A DNA stretch of 64,000 nucleotides from Cheilinus undulatus. Lineage: Eukaryota; Chordata; Actinopteri; Labriformes; Labridae. The first letter of the stretch is position 1; each line of letters opens with the position of its first letter. The position numbers and the translations under genes are program-made. The notes under the pieces were generated by a model. The model was not told the DNA's origin and did not search any database. It worked only from the letters and a program-made list of their open reading frames with translations. Location: NCBI RefSeq assembly GCF_018320785.1, contig NC_054867.1:22261855-22325854 (forward strand), in the 5' to 3' direction. Positions 24,001 to 37,490 of the stretch are shown piece by piece.

Positions 24001-24599
24001 TCTAGGAAACAATATAGTAAACTTTTATTGCTCTATGTTATAGCAAGAAAACATAAAACATAATGACACAAATGTCTCCTTAAATCACCCTTACATAATA
24101 AATTACTTCCTATTACATCCTAATTACTTGGTTGATGTCAGAATGCACTTGCAGATGGAACTTATGATCCACTCTATGTAAGAAGGGGAAGACAGTGATC
24201 AGTATCAAAAACAGAATTGAGACAGTTTAATGACCAGTGATATACATAAAGAGCCAAGAAATTGATCAAACAGAAAGTGCCTATGATTGACAGATTATAT
24301 TAATTCAAACCAGCTTTAAATTGCAGGCACTTGAATTGGTAAATGTTTGGTGTCTTCCCCTTGTTGAATATTAGAGCACAGAGCTGCTGCTGCACCCAGA
24401 TATGTAACCCATGGCTGATTAATGATGCTGTTCTGCACATCCCACGTGCCAGAGCAAACACAAAAGATAGAAGCTGTCTTTCTCTACAAGGAATTTCATG
24501 GTTTTACTTATATTCTCAACAGATAATTTAGCATGTCATTTAAAGTATTGAGAAGAAGATGTATAGATCTTCATTCTTCCCTAGCAGTCATGACTTATT

Positions 24600-25300
24600 T
24601 AACCCTCAGGTGGAGTAAAATTAAGTGTTACACTCGGGGTGTTTGTGACCAAACATGGCAGCATACATAAATAACAAGGAAAGATATTTTTTTTTCTAAA
24701 TGTTTTACATTATTTTTTTAAATCAAGATCAGACTCAGTCATAAATATCAAATATGAATTATTTTGGGGGAATTTAACCCTTTAAATGCCAGTTTAAGTG
24801 CAAAACCCCCTGATGTGTGTAGTGTAAAAAACAAAACAAATACTCTTTTTCATATACTACATACAAATTCAATTTCCATGAAGGGGGTTATCACATATGT
24901 CAATGATGAGCAATAACTTTGATTTTCATGCATTGTATAGTTCTATTTTTAATTTAAGATTTAATTAATGTTTTCACTCAGATTGTAAGGGGCCAAAAAT
25001 GGGCGCCATACATGAGCAGCAATACATGAAACTACACATAAAGTTTCAACTTTGTTGTCTTATTTTTTGAATCAAGATCAGACCTGATTACAAATATCAA
25101 AAAATAATTCATTCTCTGGAATGTAGCCAGTTTAAGTGCAAAAAACTATTTTTTTTATGTGAAAGCCACAAAAAAAGAAATATTTCTCATTAACTTAATG
25201 CAATTTATTTTCCTTGAAATGGATGCTGATAATAGTAATAATGCAAAGGTTAATGAGCAACAGCTTTAATTATATTCATTACTTTTTCTCAGACTTTAGC
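24600..25300. repeat. Diverged tandem duplication, period about 348 bp
   Basis: Units at about 24713-24940 and 25064-25286 share, in order: AATCAAGATCAGAC, AAATATCAAA, GCCAGTTTAAGTGCAAAA, CAATTT..TTTCC and AATGATGAGCAA/TTAATGAGCAA. Divergence is high, so the event is old. The rest of 24000-26200 shows no coding features. Confidence 0.55.
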
Positions 25301-26220
25301 ATTTCAGAAAATCAACAATAATGGAACCCCTCACGCCAAAATTGGTATTGGCTGACATTTGATGACGAACAAGAAAAACTGCAAACTAAAACTTAAGTTT
25401 TGTTAAGGGCTGGAGGATCAAAATTGTAAGTTTAATGGGTTCCAATGTGGCTTTTTCGTCGCGAACACTACAGAATTAGAAGTAATTCAGTTGGTACGGC
25501 TGTTTTCTAATCTACTGACCTTCACTTTAGGCCCAATCCTGATTAAATCTCTGTCAACTTTGCACTTCAAGCTCTCGGGGAATGCAATTATTCGGCATGA
25601 AAATCAAAACTAAAAAGACCTATTTCAATCTGTTAAACAATAAGGCATCAAACTCAGTGATGGACATATGGACATCATGGCAGCCTTAGAAATGTGTAGC
25701 TAAAATATTTCAGTTAGGACCTTGTATCTAGCTGCAGTATAGGTGGTAAGGGCTGATCTCACTGTTATTGCCTTACTCACATTTAGATACAGAATATAAC
25801 GAATACTAATTCCATCGTATGTTTTTTTTTTTTAACAAAACCACTAAGTTTCTTCAGATTTGTCAGCTGTCTGCACACAGAATCAGCTCTGTTAGTTCTC
25901 TACTCGTAGTCTTTTTCTACAGAAGCTTAGTGACGCCTAGTGGACATTTCAGTAGGAACAGCAAAAACATTGCTTTAAAACAGTGTCTGTTAAAATGATC
26001 GGTGTTACTAATTTAAGGGTGACTCTTTTTTGCTTCAAGCTGTGTGTTCTCTCGCAGAAAAGGAGACGCTCGTCTGACGTTTCTCCTGCTTTGAAATTAA
26101 TACAGTCTGCTTTAAATCATGAAAGATGACTGGCCTACACAGAATGGGGACAAGTTTGTTCTTGTTCACAGCTGACTGCAGTTACAAGTCTGGATATGTG
26201 GGGGGCGATACAGCGAAACT

Positions 26221-26268
26221 ACTTCCGTCGCAGCTGCCAACGAAGAAGAAACCGGCGCTGTTTTTGAA
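26221..26268 (+). promoter_or_regulatory. racgap1 core promoter motifs: ETS site and CHR
   Basis: ACTTCCG (an ETS/ELK-type site on the reverse strand) lies at 26221-26227 and TTTGAA at 26263-26268. TTTGAA matches the cell-cycle homology region bound by MuvB/DREAM in G2/M genes, which fits racgap1 as a late cell-cycle gene. They lie about 560 bases before the start codon, so a 5' leader intron is likely. Motifs this short occur by chance; function is inferred. Confidence 0.4.
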
Positions 26269-26825
26269 CTTTTAAGAAGAATGTGCTAACTTTATCAGGC
26301 AGGTGTGGCTCTGCTGGCGCTGGGCTGAGAAAAAAAGAACACTGTGGTTTTACCAGCAGACCCTGTTACATTATATTTCAGCCATAACATCACAGGAGCA
26401 GTTTTGTCCAGGTTCGTATTTTGTTTCTGCTTTTGGGTTAGGATAACGCTAGTTAACATGGGCGAAACTAGTGCAGCACCTCCTGCTAATGTTAGTGCTA
26501 GTATCCTGATAGCTTTTGTTACATGCTCTGTTACAAAACCGAGAGTTACGTTGATTTACTGATATTTGAGCTGACTAACTGTGTGAGTATAGCAAATACA
26601 AATGTAAGTCGAACTTTAAATAGATAATGTAATGTATGCCATGCTGTTTAACGGGGTCGTTACTTTAATTTCGCATGACTGGGGGTTTATCCTTAAAACG
26701 TGCAGTGCAGCGCCTCAAACATCAATGTTCAGACAACACTTGTCCAAAATAAAGCTTGTTCAAACTTAGAAGAAACCTAACATATTTAATATAAGCTCTC
26801 GCTAACCTTGCTGCAGTAAGACACG

Positions 26826-29800
26826 ATGGAGCCGTCAGCGGTGAACCTGTTCAACCAGTTCCAGACTCTCAGAGCCCATGTGGACTGTCTGAATGAGAGC
26901 ATTGAACCACGTAAGTTATTTCCACACTTTTTTTTGTATTCGCTACATACTTTGAGGCCTGTCAGAGAAGACCTTCTGCTTTGGCAGGAGAGGGTGAAAG
27001 GAGCAAAAGGAAAGACATGGTAAAGCTCGAGGCTCAACAGAGGTCTGAATGAGTAGTTGGAGGGCTGAAATATAGCTTATTTACGTTTCAACTAAAAGGA
27101 AACCCCCTGTTTCCCCCCCCGACTTAAGATCATTTGCATCCTTTTACTTGAAGCCAAAGCAAAACTGAAGGCCTTATTCAAATAACCACAGAGGGAATAG
27201 TTTGTTGCTTTGCTGCTCTGTACAACAATCTCTTGTTGTGATTGTCTTAATCAGAGTTCCTCCAGATGGCTATGAACTTTGAGGAGTGCCGTAAAAAGTG
27301 GCTGCGGACAGGTGAGGAGCTTATATCCTGTAAGGAGGTGCTGGCTAAAGCAGAAACAGAGAAGGGAGCCCTGGAGGTCAAACTTAAGCATGCTCGCAAC
27401 CAGGTGGATGTGGAGATCCGCCGACGACAAAAAGCTGAGGCTGTCTATGAGAAGCTGGTTGGTGCAACACTATGTAAATCTTACATATCTGCTATGATGT
27501 GTTTGGGATATGTTCAGAACTGGAAAAAAGTTTACCCTGAAATTATCACATAACTTTTCAGTATCCTACTGTGTTCATGTATCAGTCTTTCCCTGCTAAC
27601 CTGCTGGTTCTTGTCTTTAACAGGAACGTCAGCTCCAGCTTATTCGAGATCTGCTGATATCAGAGAACAATGGCAGTGTCCACCTCAGTGAAGAGCAGCG
27701 CTCTGCCCTGGCCTTCCTCAGTGCCCACTCCCAGGCTGCACAGGCTGCTAAGGGCAACCTCAACACCAGCAGAAGGTCAGATCCTCTATGTAGATAATAG
27801 AAGTATTTTTTTTGACTCTACCAAAGAGAAAAGATGAAAAAATACTTATTTTCACATACCCACAGTCTCTTATCCTTTCTTAAGAGGAGTGTAGAAGAGT
27901 TAAGGTCTTTGCACCCCAAGTCTTTTATTTTGGCATGCATCACACACTCAAACTTTGCACACAGATGTCTTTATTGTCCTATTCACTGTAAAAAAAGGTC
28001 TCATACTGTGAAGAGAAAACTGTACAGATGATATGGGACACTTTCACTCTACTCCTGATAAAGTCCTTTATTTGTTTTATGAATTTGGCCTTTATTTATT
28101 ATGCTCCATGGTTGATACCCACTTAGTACATGGGTAAACCATGGTGTCTATTCCAGTGAATTGTCCGTCTTTCATTGAAATTGACTAGGACAATTGCAAA
28201 AAGAAAAAAAAATGCACATGTTCTGAAAAACCCAATAAACAGACCAAATTCTAATGACAGATAAGAGTTTCAGTGTCAGTGTGCAAAAATTTACACAACC
28301 TAAGATCTTAAACATGTGGCAACTGGGGGTAAAAAAAGCTGACTCGGTATGCAGAGAACTTAAGAGTATAGAACTATGCACATTTATTAAGATATATGCT
28401 AGTAACTGAGTGGCAGGGCAGCATAAAAACACTAAAGGGAATACAATTTGCTATTTCAAAAATATGTCTAATCATTTAACGTTGTGTAATTGCCCTCACT
28501 TGCCTTGGACATAAGAATGTTTTTAGATAGTTAAGTTAAACTTTGTCTTTGACCTGTTTTACAGGTTAACTACCATTGATGAATCAGCTTCTTTGCTGTC
28601 TGACATCAGCTATGACCAAACAGACGACTCTCTGGTATGTTGACCCATTTGGAAAAGTTCAGAATTGGAGAGGAACACTAGTTTTTAGGAACTGATGTCC
28701 AACGGTACTTCTCCTGTAGGACTGGGATTCCTCTGCGATGAAGACTGTGAGGCTGCGGAAACGCCAGAAACGAGTATGTCTTCAGATGACCCTTTAAATT
28801 CATGATAAATGGTTTTGATAATTTGTTACTTGCTAAATGTAAATGTGGTTATTTTCAGAATGATTTTCGTACACCTTTGCCTTGCTGTTTAAACTAATGT
28901 TTAAGAAGCCAATCTTTGAATATGTATTGAAAGTAGTTGTACATTTACAGCGTTCCTCTAGAAAACTCCAGGATGTTCCTCAACAGGCTGTGAAAAAACC
29001 TCGTTCCACAGGGCGCACATCGGACAGGGTAATGCTGATCTCTGCAGATGAAACAGCTTTGCGTGATTTTTATCTCCTTATAGGATACAGGGAACGTTTT
29101 TACCAAAAGACAGTAAAACTTGATCATTAATCTTTTTGAACCAGCTTAATCTGTTTTGGTTTTAAAGAAACTTTTTTAATGTGATTCAGATGAATGAGTC
29201 AATAGTGGCCAAAACCACCATCACTGTGCCTGTGAATGGTGGAGCAGTGGAGGCTGTCTCCACCATTGAAACTGTGCCTTACTGGACACGTAGCAGAAAG
29301 AGTGGTAAGCATTATAAAAGTCTATGATCCTCAAAAACAGAGCACAGTAAATTTGCCGTATCAACGTTTGGATATAATCCCTACGTGTTTATGTTTATAG
29401 CTGCTTTAGCATGGGCTGACACAACCACTACTGACCAGTCTGAGACTGCCAGTGAGGCGCCCAGCACACCAGTCTCAGATCTCCCGGCCAAACGCCGAAC
29501 CCCCCGAGCTAATGTAGGAGGAAAGAAACACCAGTTTATTGCCAAAACGGTAAGACTACAAATTGTCAAATTTAAGCATGATATTTCTATAATAGGTGTG
29601 TCTCTTCATCAACACTTGAAGTCACTTTACCTTGCTGAAGTTCTGCTATATGATTTTCCTACACCTTTTTCTTTTTTTTTTTGTTCAAGGTGATAAAGTC
29701 TGAGTTCTGTGTGCCCTGTGGAAGAAGAACAAAGTTTGGCAAGATGGTCCTCCGCTGCCAGGATTGCAGGGTTGTGAGCCACCCAGAGTGTCGTGACCGC

Positions 29801-32800
29801 TGTCCCCTGCCATGTAATCCTACAGCTGTTAGCACTCCCATGAAAAACGCAGAGGTAACATACTCTTCTTTTCTTAATGACGCATTTCTACCTCTACACT
29901 TTCTTTAATTTTTCCATTACCTGGTGTATTTTACTTTCAGAGTACCTTGGCTGACTTTGCTCCAGCCACCTCTCCAAAGATCCCCCCTCTGCTCATCTAC
30001 TGTATAAAGGAAATTGAACACAGAGGTCTACATGAGGTAGCACAATCTTTATTTAAGTCCTTGTTTACTTGGCACCTTCATGTTACGGTCTGATCTTTTC
30101 CCTTGAGCTGTTGCAATAGATAATTTTTCTTTTAATTAGTTATCTCTTGCAATAGTGTGGTATCACAGGCAGCCAGACAATGAGAGCTGTTGTCTTTTAT
30201 CTCTTTCATACCGCAGGTCGGCCTCTACAGAGTCTCTGGCCACGAGCGCTTGGTGAAGGAACTGAAGGAGAAGCTGATTAGAGGAAAAACTCTACCACAG
30301 CTCAGCAAAGTAGAAGACATCAATGTCATTACAGGTGTCCTCAAAGACTTTCTCAGAAAGCTTCCGGAGCCGCTGCTCACCTTCCATCTGAACAAAGCCT
30401 TCATGGAAGCAGCTGGTAGGTTTCTGAGGCATATAGCTACATAGGATTCATTTATCTGCCTCAGGTTTAACGCATATTTATTCTGTCAGAAACAAATGTT
30501 TTAATGAAATTAATTATGAGTTGCATGAGTTTAGGGGAACATAAATATTTCAGAACTTCAGAACTTTCAGAACTTTTAATGTTTTTGTAGAAATCCAGGA
30601 TGAGGGCAACAGCTTGGCCATGTTGTATCAGACTGTCAGTGAGCTGCCTCAGCCCAACCGGGACACTCTGGCCTGTCTGATGATCCACCTGCAGAAGTAA
30701 TTTTCCTTACATATAACATCTTTATTTCACCATTCCTTTACTCTAATCAGCTACTGTTACTCTCTTATCATTGGAGAGGAGTGTTGTATGGAACTGTGTA
30801 TTTTAGAATAACTTTGTCATGGTAGTTTAGGGCAGTGTTTCTCAACCTTTTTTTCTGTCAAGGCAAAGGCACACTAGAATACTTCGAAAAATCTCAAGAC
30901 CCCAAGTTAGAGAGACTCATGTTTTAATAGAGTTAATGAGATTAATGTCCAAAACTTTCTCTTAAAACAGTGAGGTGACTGCACTTTTATGGAATAGTTG
31001 TGTATACCTTAAAAACCCATTTTGACATGTTTCATCCACAAACTCCTGCTTGTTCAGTGCCTACTGACTTATAAACCAATTCATCTGCTGACCTTGACGT
31101 TGACGTGATTCCAGGAAAAAGGAAATGAGACTATTTTGATGTTTTACGCCAGAAAAGCCAATGTTTTCCATAGAATGACACTGTACTTAGGAGGGGTGTC
31201 TTTTTGCTTATTATCAGCAGTATGTTGTATAAAGATGCTCAATTAGCATTACTTGCCTTTAGAAATGTTTCACTTGATATTCCATAATAGTAGCAGGTGA
31301 TTGTCTGTGAAGGCTTTCTTTCAATAAAGCAGTGTATTAGAACTATGGTCCCAGAGTGCAGGAGGACAGGATAATATCAACAGTAAGCAGCTGAGGAAGA
31401 ATGTTTAAACAACAGTGAAGGAAGCCTAATTTTAAATGCAAGCCATCACTTCTCAAACAGGACATTTACTGACAAGAAAAATAGTTTATGCCTCTCTTTT
31501 GTGCATGGATGGTGATTATGTATGCATAAAACTAGAAAAGCACTTGGAGAGCGCAGACCTCCGCCATTAGCCCTATCTCCCAATAGTAAAGAGTCCTTTA
31601 AAAAATTCCTGGATCCAGATGGTGATCCGAATCACTCCCAAAATGCCATTTCTGATATTTCCTGAAAATTTCATCAAAGTCCATAACTTTTTGAGTTACT
31701 TTGCTAACAACCAAATTAACTAACTAATAAACCCTGCCAATCACATAACCTCCTTGGCGGAGGTAATAAGACTTGTCAAATATATTTGTGACTATATATA
31801 TGTGAATATACCTGGGTGACCTGTCCAAGTATCTTCCATATGTGGAAAACATTGATAGCTCGATCTGCAAATTTTCGGTAATTCCTGGTTTAAAGCATTT
31901 TGAAAGCATCCCTGACGACACCAGAAGGCATTCCTGGTTGAGAGAGGCTGGTTTAGAGTATTGTGAAATAACACCTCCCTCTTTTTTTCCAGAGTCTCTC
32001 AGAGTGTGGATACAAAGATGGATGTGAACAACCTGGCCAGAGTGTTTGGGCCTACTCTTGTGGGTCATGCTGTACCAGACCCGGATCCTATGACCATCCT
32101 GCATGACACAAACAGACAACCCCGTGTAAAAAAGATCAAAGAAAAACTATGATCAGATATTAACTTATACGTTGAGTCCAGTCTCTTTAACAATAGTTGT
32201 GCATTGATTAATTTGATTTCTCTTTAGGTTATAGAGCGCCTGCTCAGTATTCCAGCAAGCTACTGGAGCCAGTTTGCTCATCCAGACAATGCAGGCATGG
32301 GCGATGGCCACCACACTGAAACTCCAGACCGCAAAGGTAAGTCACTGACAGGTTTTTACAAAGAATGGAAGTCTCTCTTAATCAAACGGCAATAATCAGC
32401 ATTATTATCTCACATTTTATGACCAGTACAAATAATGTACAGATTTGATTTTTTATCTTTAAGGATGTGTTGTCAGCATGTTTGACATAAAAATCAGCTG
32501 TTATAAACTGAGAATTGTTTTTTTTTTAATCTTTCTTAAACCTGTAGTGAGCATATTGGGCCCAGTGACCACTCCAGAGCACCAAATGATGGCCAAAACA
32601 CCATCCTCCAGCTCGCTGTCCCAGCGCATGATGCAAACACTGTCCAGCACCACCATGTAAGCTCACTGACATGTAAACACACTCTTTCTCTGCCACATTC
32701 TTCAAACCAGGGTTCCTGCAGATCCTTAAATTTGACTTTCAAAATTAAAAGCCATACAAAGTCTTTAATTTTACTAGAAAGTGGTCTTAAAGTTAAGAAG

Positions 32801-35800
32801 GCACTGACTTTAGACGTGTCTTTGTCCAATCTTTGTTTTCTACCTATATTTATTTAATTTTAATCATTCTTTTTTGAGTATATGCTGATAAAAAAGAGGC
32901 ATTAAGAGCTAGAAATCCTAAAATTTGGGGGTGTATGAACAAAAAATCACTTTGTCCTGCCTGAACTGACATTTCATTAACAGTGTGTTAAACCAAAGGG
33001 CTTAAAAGTCTTATGTTTGATTGTAGAGAGTGTGTAGGAAATGCAAATGCCACTTAGTTTAATCCGTACTTATAGCATTAAGAAAAAAAACTATCCAATA
33101 GGTTTCTATTCAGAATGAACAAGTGAGAGTACGTGTGTTGATCAACCAGGGCTGTGTCATAATCAAGAGAGTAAGTTTTACATAGTCTAATATAACTCTA
33201 AAACATTTCTACTTAATTAAAATCAAAGAGCAAGTAAAATTTAAATCATTTCATTTAAAGAGACCAAAAAAATATTATTCAATATTTTTCTGAAAGAAAG
33301 AAAAGTTCATCATAAAGTAAGTTTTTTAAGGCTGGGTTGTAACCACATGTGGTAAACATGGTTTACCTGTGTCTCATGTAAATGTTCAATAACCAAATAT
33401 TTTGGGTTTGTGATTTGGAAAGGATCCCAAAGCTTATGTAATCCTAAGTTTATGTTGGTAATTGAACCCAGAGAGTCTAAATCAACATCCAGTGTCAATG
33501 AAGCCTGAACTGTTGCTCTAGGAATGGGCGATATTATGGTAACGCTGGGGTGTTAAAAATAGTCATGGTATTGCTTTCATTACCGTCATGATGACAGTGC
33601 CATGTAATGAACATATGCTAATGCATGTAAACACCTTAAGAAAATGTGTCTGTCTTCTCCAGCAGCACCACTGACAGTGTGTGAAGATGCTTTAGATGTG
33701 ATAAAAAAAAATCCTGCTAATGATTTCAGGCCAAATAAGCAAACGACCAACACACACTTATAGCTATACCAGCAAAATTACTCATAAAAATAAGTACTTT
33801 TACTTCTACTTGAGTAATTATTATTGTTAAGTCACAGTACTTTACTTCAGTACTGTAACTGTGTACTCTACCCACCACTGTATAGATGCTGGTATAGCTA
33901 TAAGTGTGTGTTGGTCGTTTGCTTATTTGGCCTGAAATCATTTAGTACTCATAAAAATAAGTACTTGTGTAAGAGTAAGTACCTCATTAAAAAACTACTC
34001 AAGTAGTGAGTAACTTCATTTTGTGCAATTTATTAAAACATACTGCATTACAACATATTATTCAGGGGTAATAATGTAAACTGCACATTGTCATAAATAA
34101 AGTAGCATAGTTTGTCAAAAGTAAAAGAAATAAAAAATGTAACTTCATACTCAAAGCAGCAGTCAAATTATGTTTGTTAGACACAATTATGGGATGAAAA
34201 ATTCAATATAATGAGAAAATACAGACTTCCTCTTATTATAGTTATGTTATTTCTACAAGATGGTTTTAATCTCCCATACATGAATTTGTACCTTGCATTT
34301 CTTACTTTTTAATCACATTATATTTATTTTATCATGTATTAATGATTTTTGGCTCATATTTATGAAATCAATCTTATGAATAGTCCTCATTTCTGACTTT
34401 TGGCCCTTTTTTAAATTTTATTTTTACTTTTTAGCTCCAATTTATTAATTTTTATCCTGATTATCACTCAACAAATTTGGCAAGCCAAACTGAAACTTAT
34501 TAAGACCAAAGACAACTTTGGCCCACTAGCCCCACATTATAACCATGTTAGGTATAATCAGTGATATTAGAGATAGGCCACACGCACATCATAATAGCAT
34601 CACCTACAATGTAACATTAAATGGCGTGTAAAATCACATTTGTGGCAGAGCTGCATGGGTGGATGGATACGTGACATCATTTATCACTGACACAACTGTG
34701 TCTTTGCAGTCTGCAAGTTAAAACAGAGATTTGAACTTGTATGTTTGACGAGCTATTTTTAAGGCTTGAGATTTCCACCGTTTTAGGTAGACACAGTAGG
34801 CAGATCATTATGTGGCTGTTGTTCCTCGTCCTTTGAAAGGCAAAGAGAGTCTTGATGTTGGGCCAGGGATGAACATTCTCCTCTGAAGGAGATGCAGGTA
34901 TTAACTCTTCAGCCATTATCTCCACCTGTTGATAGTTAAGGGGGAGGGGTTACTCCTCTGTTTACTCTGTGGTGCTGAGGATTTTACCTCACGCTGCTGT
35001 AAGAGCTCAGTTGAGAGTAAAAAATACTTCATGAAAATAAATTAAAGACAAGTAAAAGTAGCTACCAGTGCATGCCCAATGTAACGGAGTAGAAGTATCG
35101 TTTTTTTCATCACAAATGTAACGGAGTTGGAGTAAAAAGTACTCTGCTCATAACTACTCTCAGAAGTAGGATTTTTTTTAAAAACTACTCAAGTACATGT
35201 AATGGAGTAAATGTAACTCGTTACTACCCATCTCTAAATGTATAGTTGCGCATGCCATGGCCTGGAACCATGCTCTGGTCCTCTCTAAACTGTTAATCAT
35301 GCAGCACCAGCTATAATGTGATCCACAGTAATGTGAGCTAAAAACACAGGAATTCTTCTGTGTAGATAAGCGATGAGAAATGAAGCTTAGGCTATTAATC
35401 ACAGGTGCTGTGTGCTGCAGCATTAAAATTAAACCAGGAACAATTAAACCATCAACAGTCTAAAAAATATTTAAACCTAGTCTGTAACTTTTTATAAGCT
35501 TTCTATACAGTGAATAAGGCAGGAAAGACTGACTGTATGATAAAAGTTGTGGATTTGATCCTGATGTAACTCTGCTTCCTATAAAGTGTGAAAACAATGA
35601 TTCAACTATAAATCACTCTCAGCGTCCCTGTAATCAATGTTGTTTTTTGAATTCGGAGCATTTTGTGAAAGCATTGTAAGTGAAGCGCCTGCAGAGGCAT
35701 GTACTCTGCTGGCTATGTTAGCATGCACATGCAGGCAGTTGCTTGTATAATGTGGGTTTGAAACACCTGGGGGTAATACCGTATACCCAGGTAAAATCTG

Positions 35801-36105
35801 TGGAATGTTTCATGGTATAAGGAAACGGATACTGCCCAATCCTATGTTGTATATTCATGCACAACGCATCATGTGAGTAACAGACAGTCTAGTTGAATGC
35901 CAAGTTTTTACAAAGAATAGCTCAGTGATGAAAAATGTGTTCCTACATTTATCTTTTACCAGTGTCCTTAATGTTCCTCCTATATGTGATTAAAATGCTA
36001 AGATTTTCTACTGTTTCCCCCATCCTTAGATTTGGGAGCAAGAGCAAAGCAACGTCTGCCTCCAACCGCCAGTACAGCTTCTTCACCTCTCCACAGCTGA
36101 AGTAA
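26826..36105 (+). CDS. racgap1: Rac GTPase-activating protein 1 (MgcRacGAP/Cyk4), 16 coding exons
   Basis: RACGAP1 binds KIF23 to form centralspindlin, which bundles the central spindle and brings ECT2 to start RhoA-driven cytokinesis. Exons: 26826-26910, 27255-27457, 27624-27775, 28565-28634, 28720-28773, 28951-29028, 29190-29304, 29401-29549, 29690-29854, 29941-30036, 30217-30415, 30591-30696, 31993-32125, 32228-32336, 32548-32656, 36030-36105. They join in frame to 632 aa, the human length. Residues about 30-110 are coiled coil. A basic LRKRQKR stretch (exon 5) suggests nuclear localisation. The C1 zinc finger (about 296-344) keeps His and all six Cys (H-x12-C-x2-C-x12-C-x2-C-x4-H-x2-C-x7-C). 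The RhoGAP domain (about 369-555) keeps the arginine finger in GLYRVSG (Arg about 394) and [10 protein letters not shown]. The C-terminus ends [11 protein letters not shown]. Exon 2 uses a weak GTTGGT donor. It appears intact. Confidence 0.95.
31530..31770. repeat. GCGGAGGT-type inverted-end repeat in racgap1 intron 12
   Basis: The left part reads AGAGCGCAGACCTCCGCCA and the right part CTTGGCGGAGGTAATAA, an inverted pair about 190 bp apart. Between them is a stretch of the type seen in a very widespread animal repeat (TGAAAATTTCATC, ATAACTTTTTGAGTTA, GCTAACAACC). Recognition is from memory of the family; it is non-coding. Confidence 0.6.
33517..35847. mobile_element. Composite repeat block in racgap1 intron 15
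   Basis: The outer ends are loosely inverted: left CTAGGAATGGGCGATATT (33517 on), right ...AGTATCC-type sequence ending TGCCCAATCCTAT (35832-35845). Inside are pieces of a second repeat rich in ACTCAAGTA and GTAACTCGTTACTACCCATCTCT (about 33780-34020 and 35040-35240), plus the perfect palindrome listed separately. No transposase reading frame is seen. Nesting order is unclear. The block accounts for most of this 3.4-kb intron. Confidence 0.45.
33719..33942. repeat. Perfect 56-bp inverted repeat with 112-bp spacer
   Basis: The left arm 33719-33774 and right arm 33887-33942 are exact reverse complements over 56 bases (left arm begins AATGATTTCAGGCC and ends TATACCAGCA). The spacer 33775-33886 holds ACTTGAGTAA/TACTTCAGTACTG repeat sequence. 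The arms could form a stable RNA hairpin in the pre-mRNA or a DNA cruciform. Confidence 0.9.
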
Positions 36106-37490
36106 TGGTAAAGGAAGGTTGTAAAAAATTGAATTTTATTGTACCTCTGGGTCAGTGAGCCTCAATAACTGGGTATAAATTCACATAATCATGTGGGACT
36201 AAAACTGCTGTGCAATTTTAGCATGCAGCAGTTTTATTACTGAGTTTTTATGCAAGTATGTTGTGAAAGATTTACTAACCTCTGAAAAGATTCCTGCATG
36301 AAAGTTTTTTTTTTTTTTTTTAATCTGATAACTAATGATGTATTATTGACCAAAACTGCTGCAACATCTGTGTGACTGCAACAAGCTTTAGAGCTTTAAT
36401 GACTTATCAAGTATTCATGAATCTTTATCTGCTGCTTTGTGTTTAACTAGAGTTTGGCTTTAAAATACTGCATTCGCTGTTTCTCTAAATCTGTGGTTTT
36501 GACTGCAGAGTCAGTAGTGCTTGAACACTCATCAACACACTACTGCAATGACTTTGTCTTACTGTTTATATCCTAGTGTTTTCCACAATTAAGTTTTTAA
36601 AAAAAATGTATATTTATGTTATCATGATTTGTATGATCTAACAATACTGCAATGTAAACTCTGATACAGGATGGGAAAATGTTGCATTTTGCACAGTCTA
36701 TGAAACAATCAGAGACTTTGGTTTCTACCTGGGAGAAGTCGCCACTAGAGGCTGCTGTTGCCCCACTTTAGACAGATAAGCCTTACACAATGAAGATGAA
36801 CTACTGTTTATTATGCACACAACCAGTCAGTACTACTGACGATCATTACATTTTATGTATGAATTGATTGATTATAAATTGGAGTTACTGTATAGTGTTC
36901 CCAGTGAGATAAGTCCCTTTTCCACTCAGTAGCCAAAGGTCTGTTTTCACATTAAAAAAGGAATCTGGAGCTTCTTAAACCTGTGAATTTGATAGTTGAC
37001 TAACATGCACACTTACATTTTTATTTGTTTGCATTCACTAATTTTCTTGCACGGTTACATCACCCTTTCTGTAAAACAAATGTTGCTCTTTCTGAGGTGA
37101 TATTCTCCCTTTGCTGCTCTCTCCTTGTCACCCCTTATTAGCTCCAGAATTTAGTCTAATGATGACAAGTGTTAGTCATTAAGAAGTGAAATATTCATGA
37201 TGACAGACTGTTTTCCTCTTTAACCAAAGATTAGCAAGTTTTGCTGCAAATGAAGAAAGATGCATATGAGGATGCAATACTCCGTTGTTATAATATTTTA
37301 TATATTCTTGTGAATTTATTTTGTTGTATTCTTCTATTTTTCTGATGAATGATTTTCTCACTGATGTAATCACTTTCTCCCACTATCTTATGGACTAGAT
37401 GTTAACCCTCATTCCTTTGTCTAGGCTCAAATACAGTCACAAAAGTGCATGGCTGAGCTGAAAATAAAACATCAAAAGACTGGTTCTTTT
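36106..37490 (+). other. racgap1 3' UTR
   Basis: Non-coding sequence follows the racgap1 stop. AATAAA at 37463-37468 with a GT-rich tract just after it (TGGTTCTTTTGTCTCTGTGG) is the best polyadenylation site, giving a 3' UTR near 1.38 kb. A T-run of about 18 lies at 36305-36322. Confidence 0.55.
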
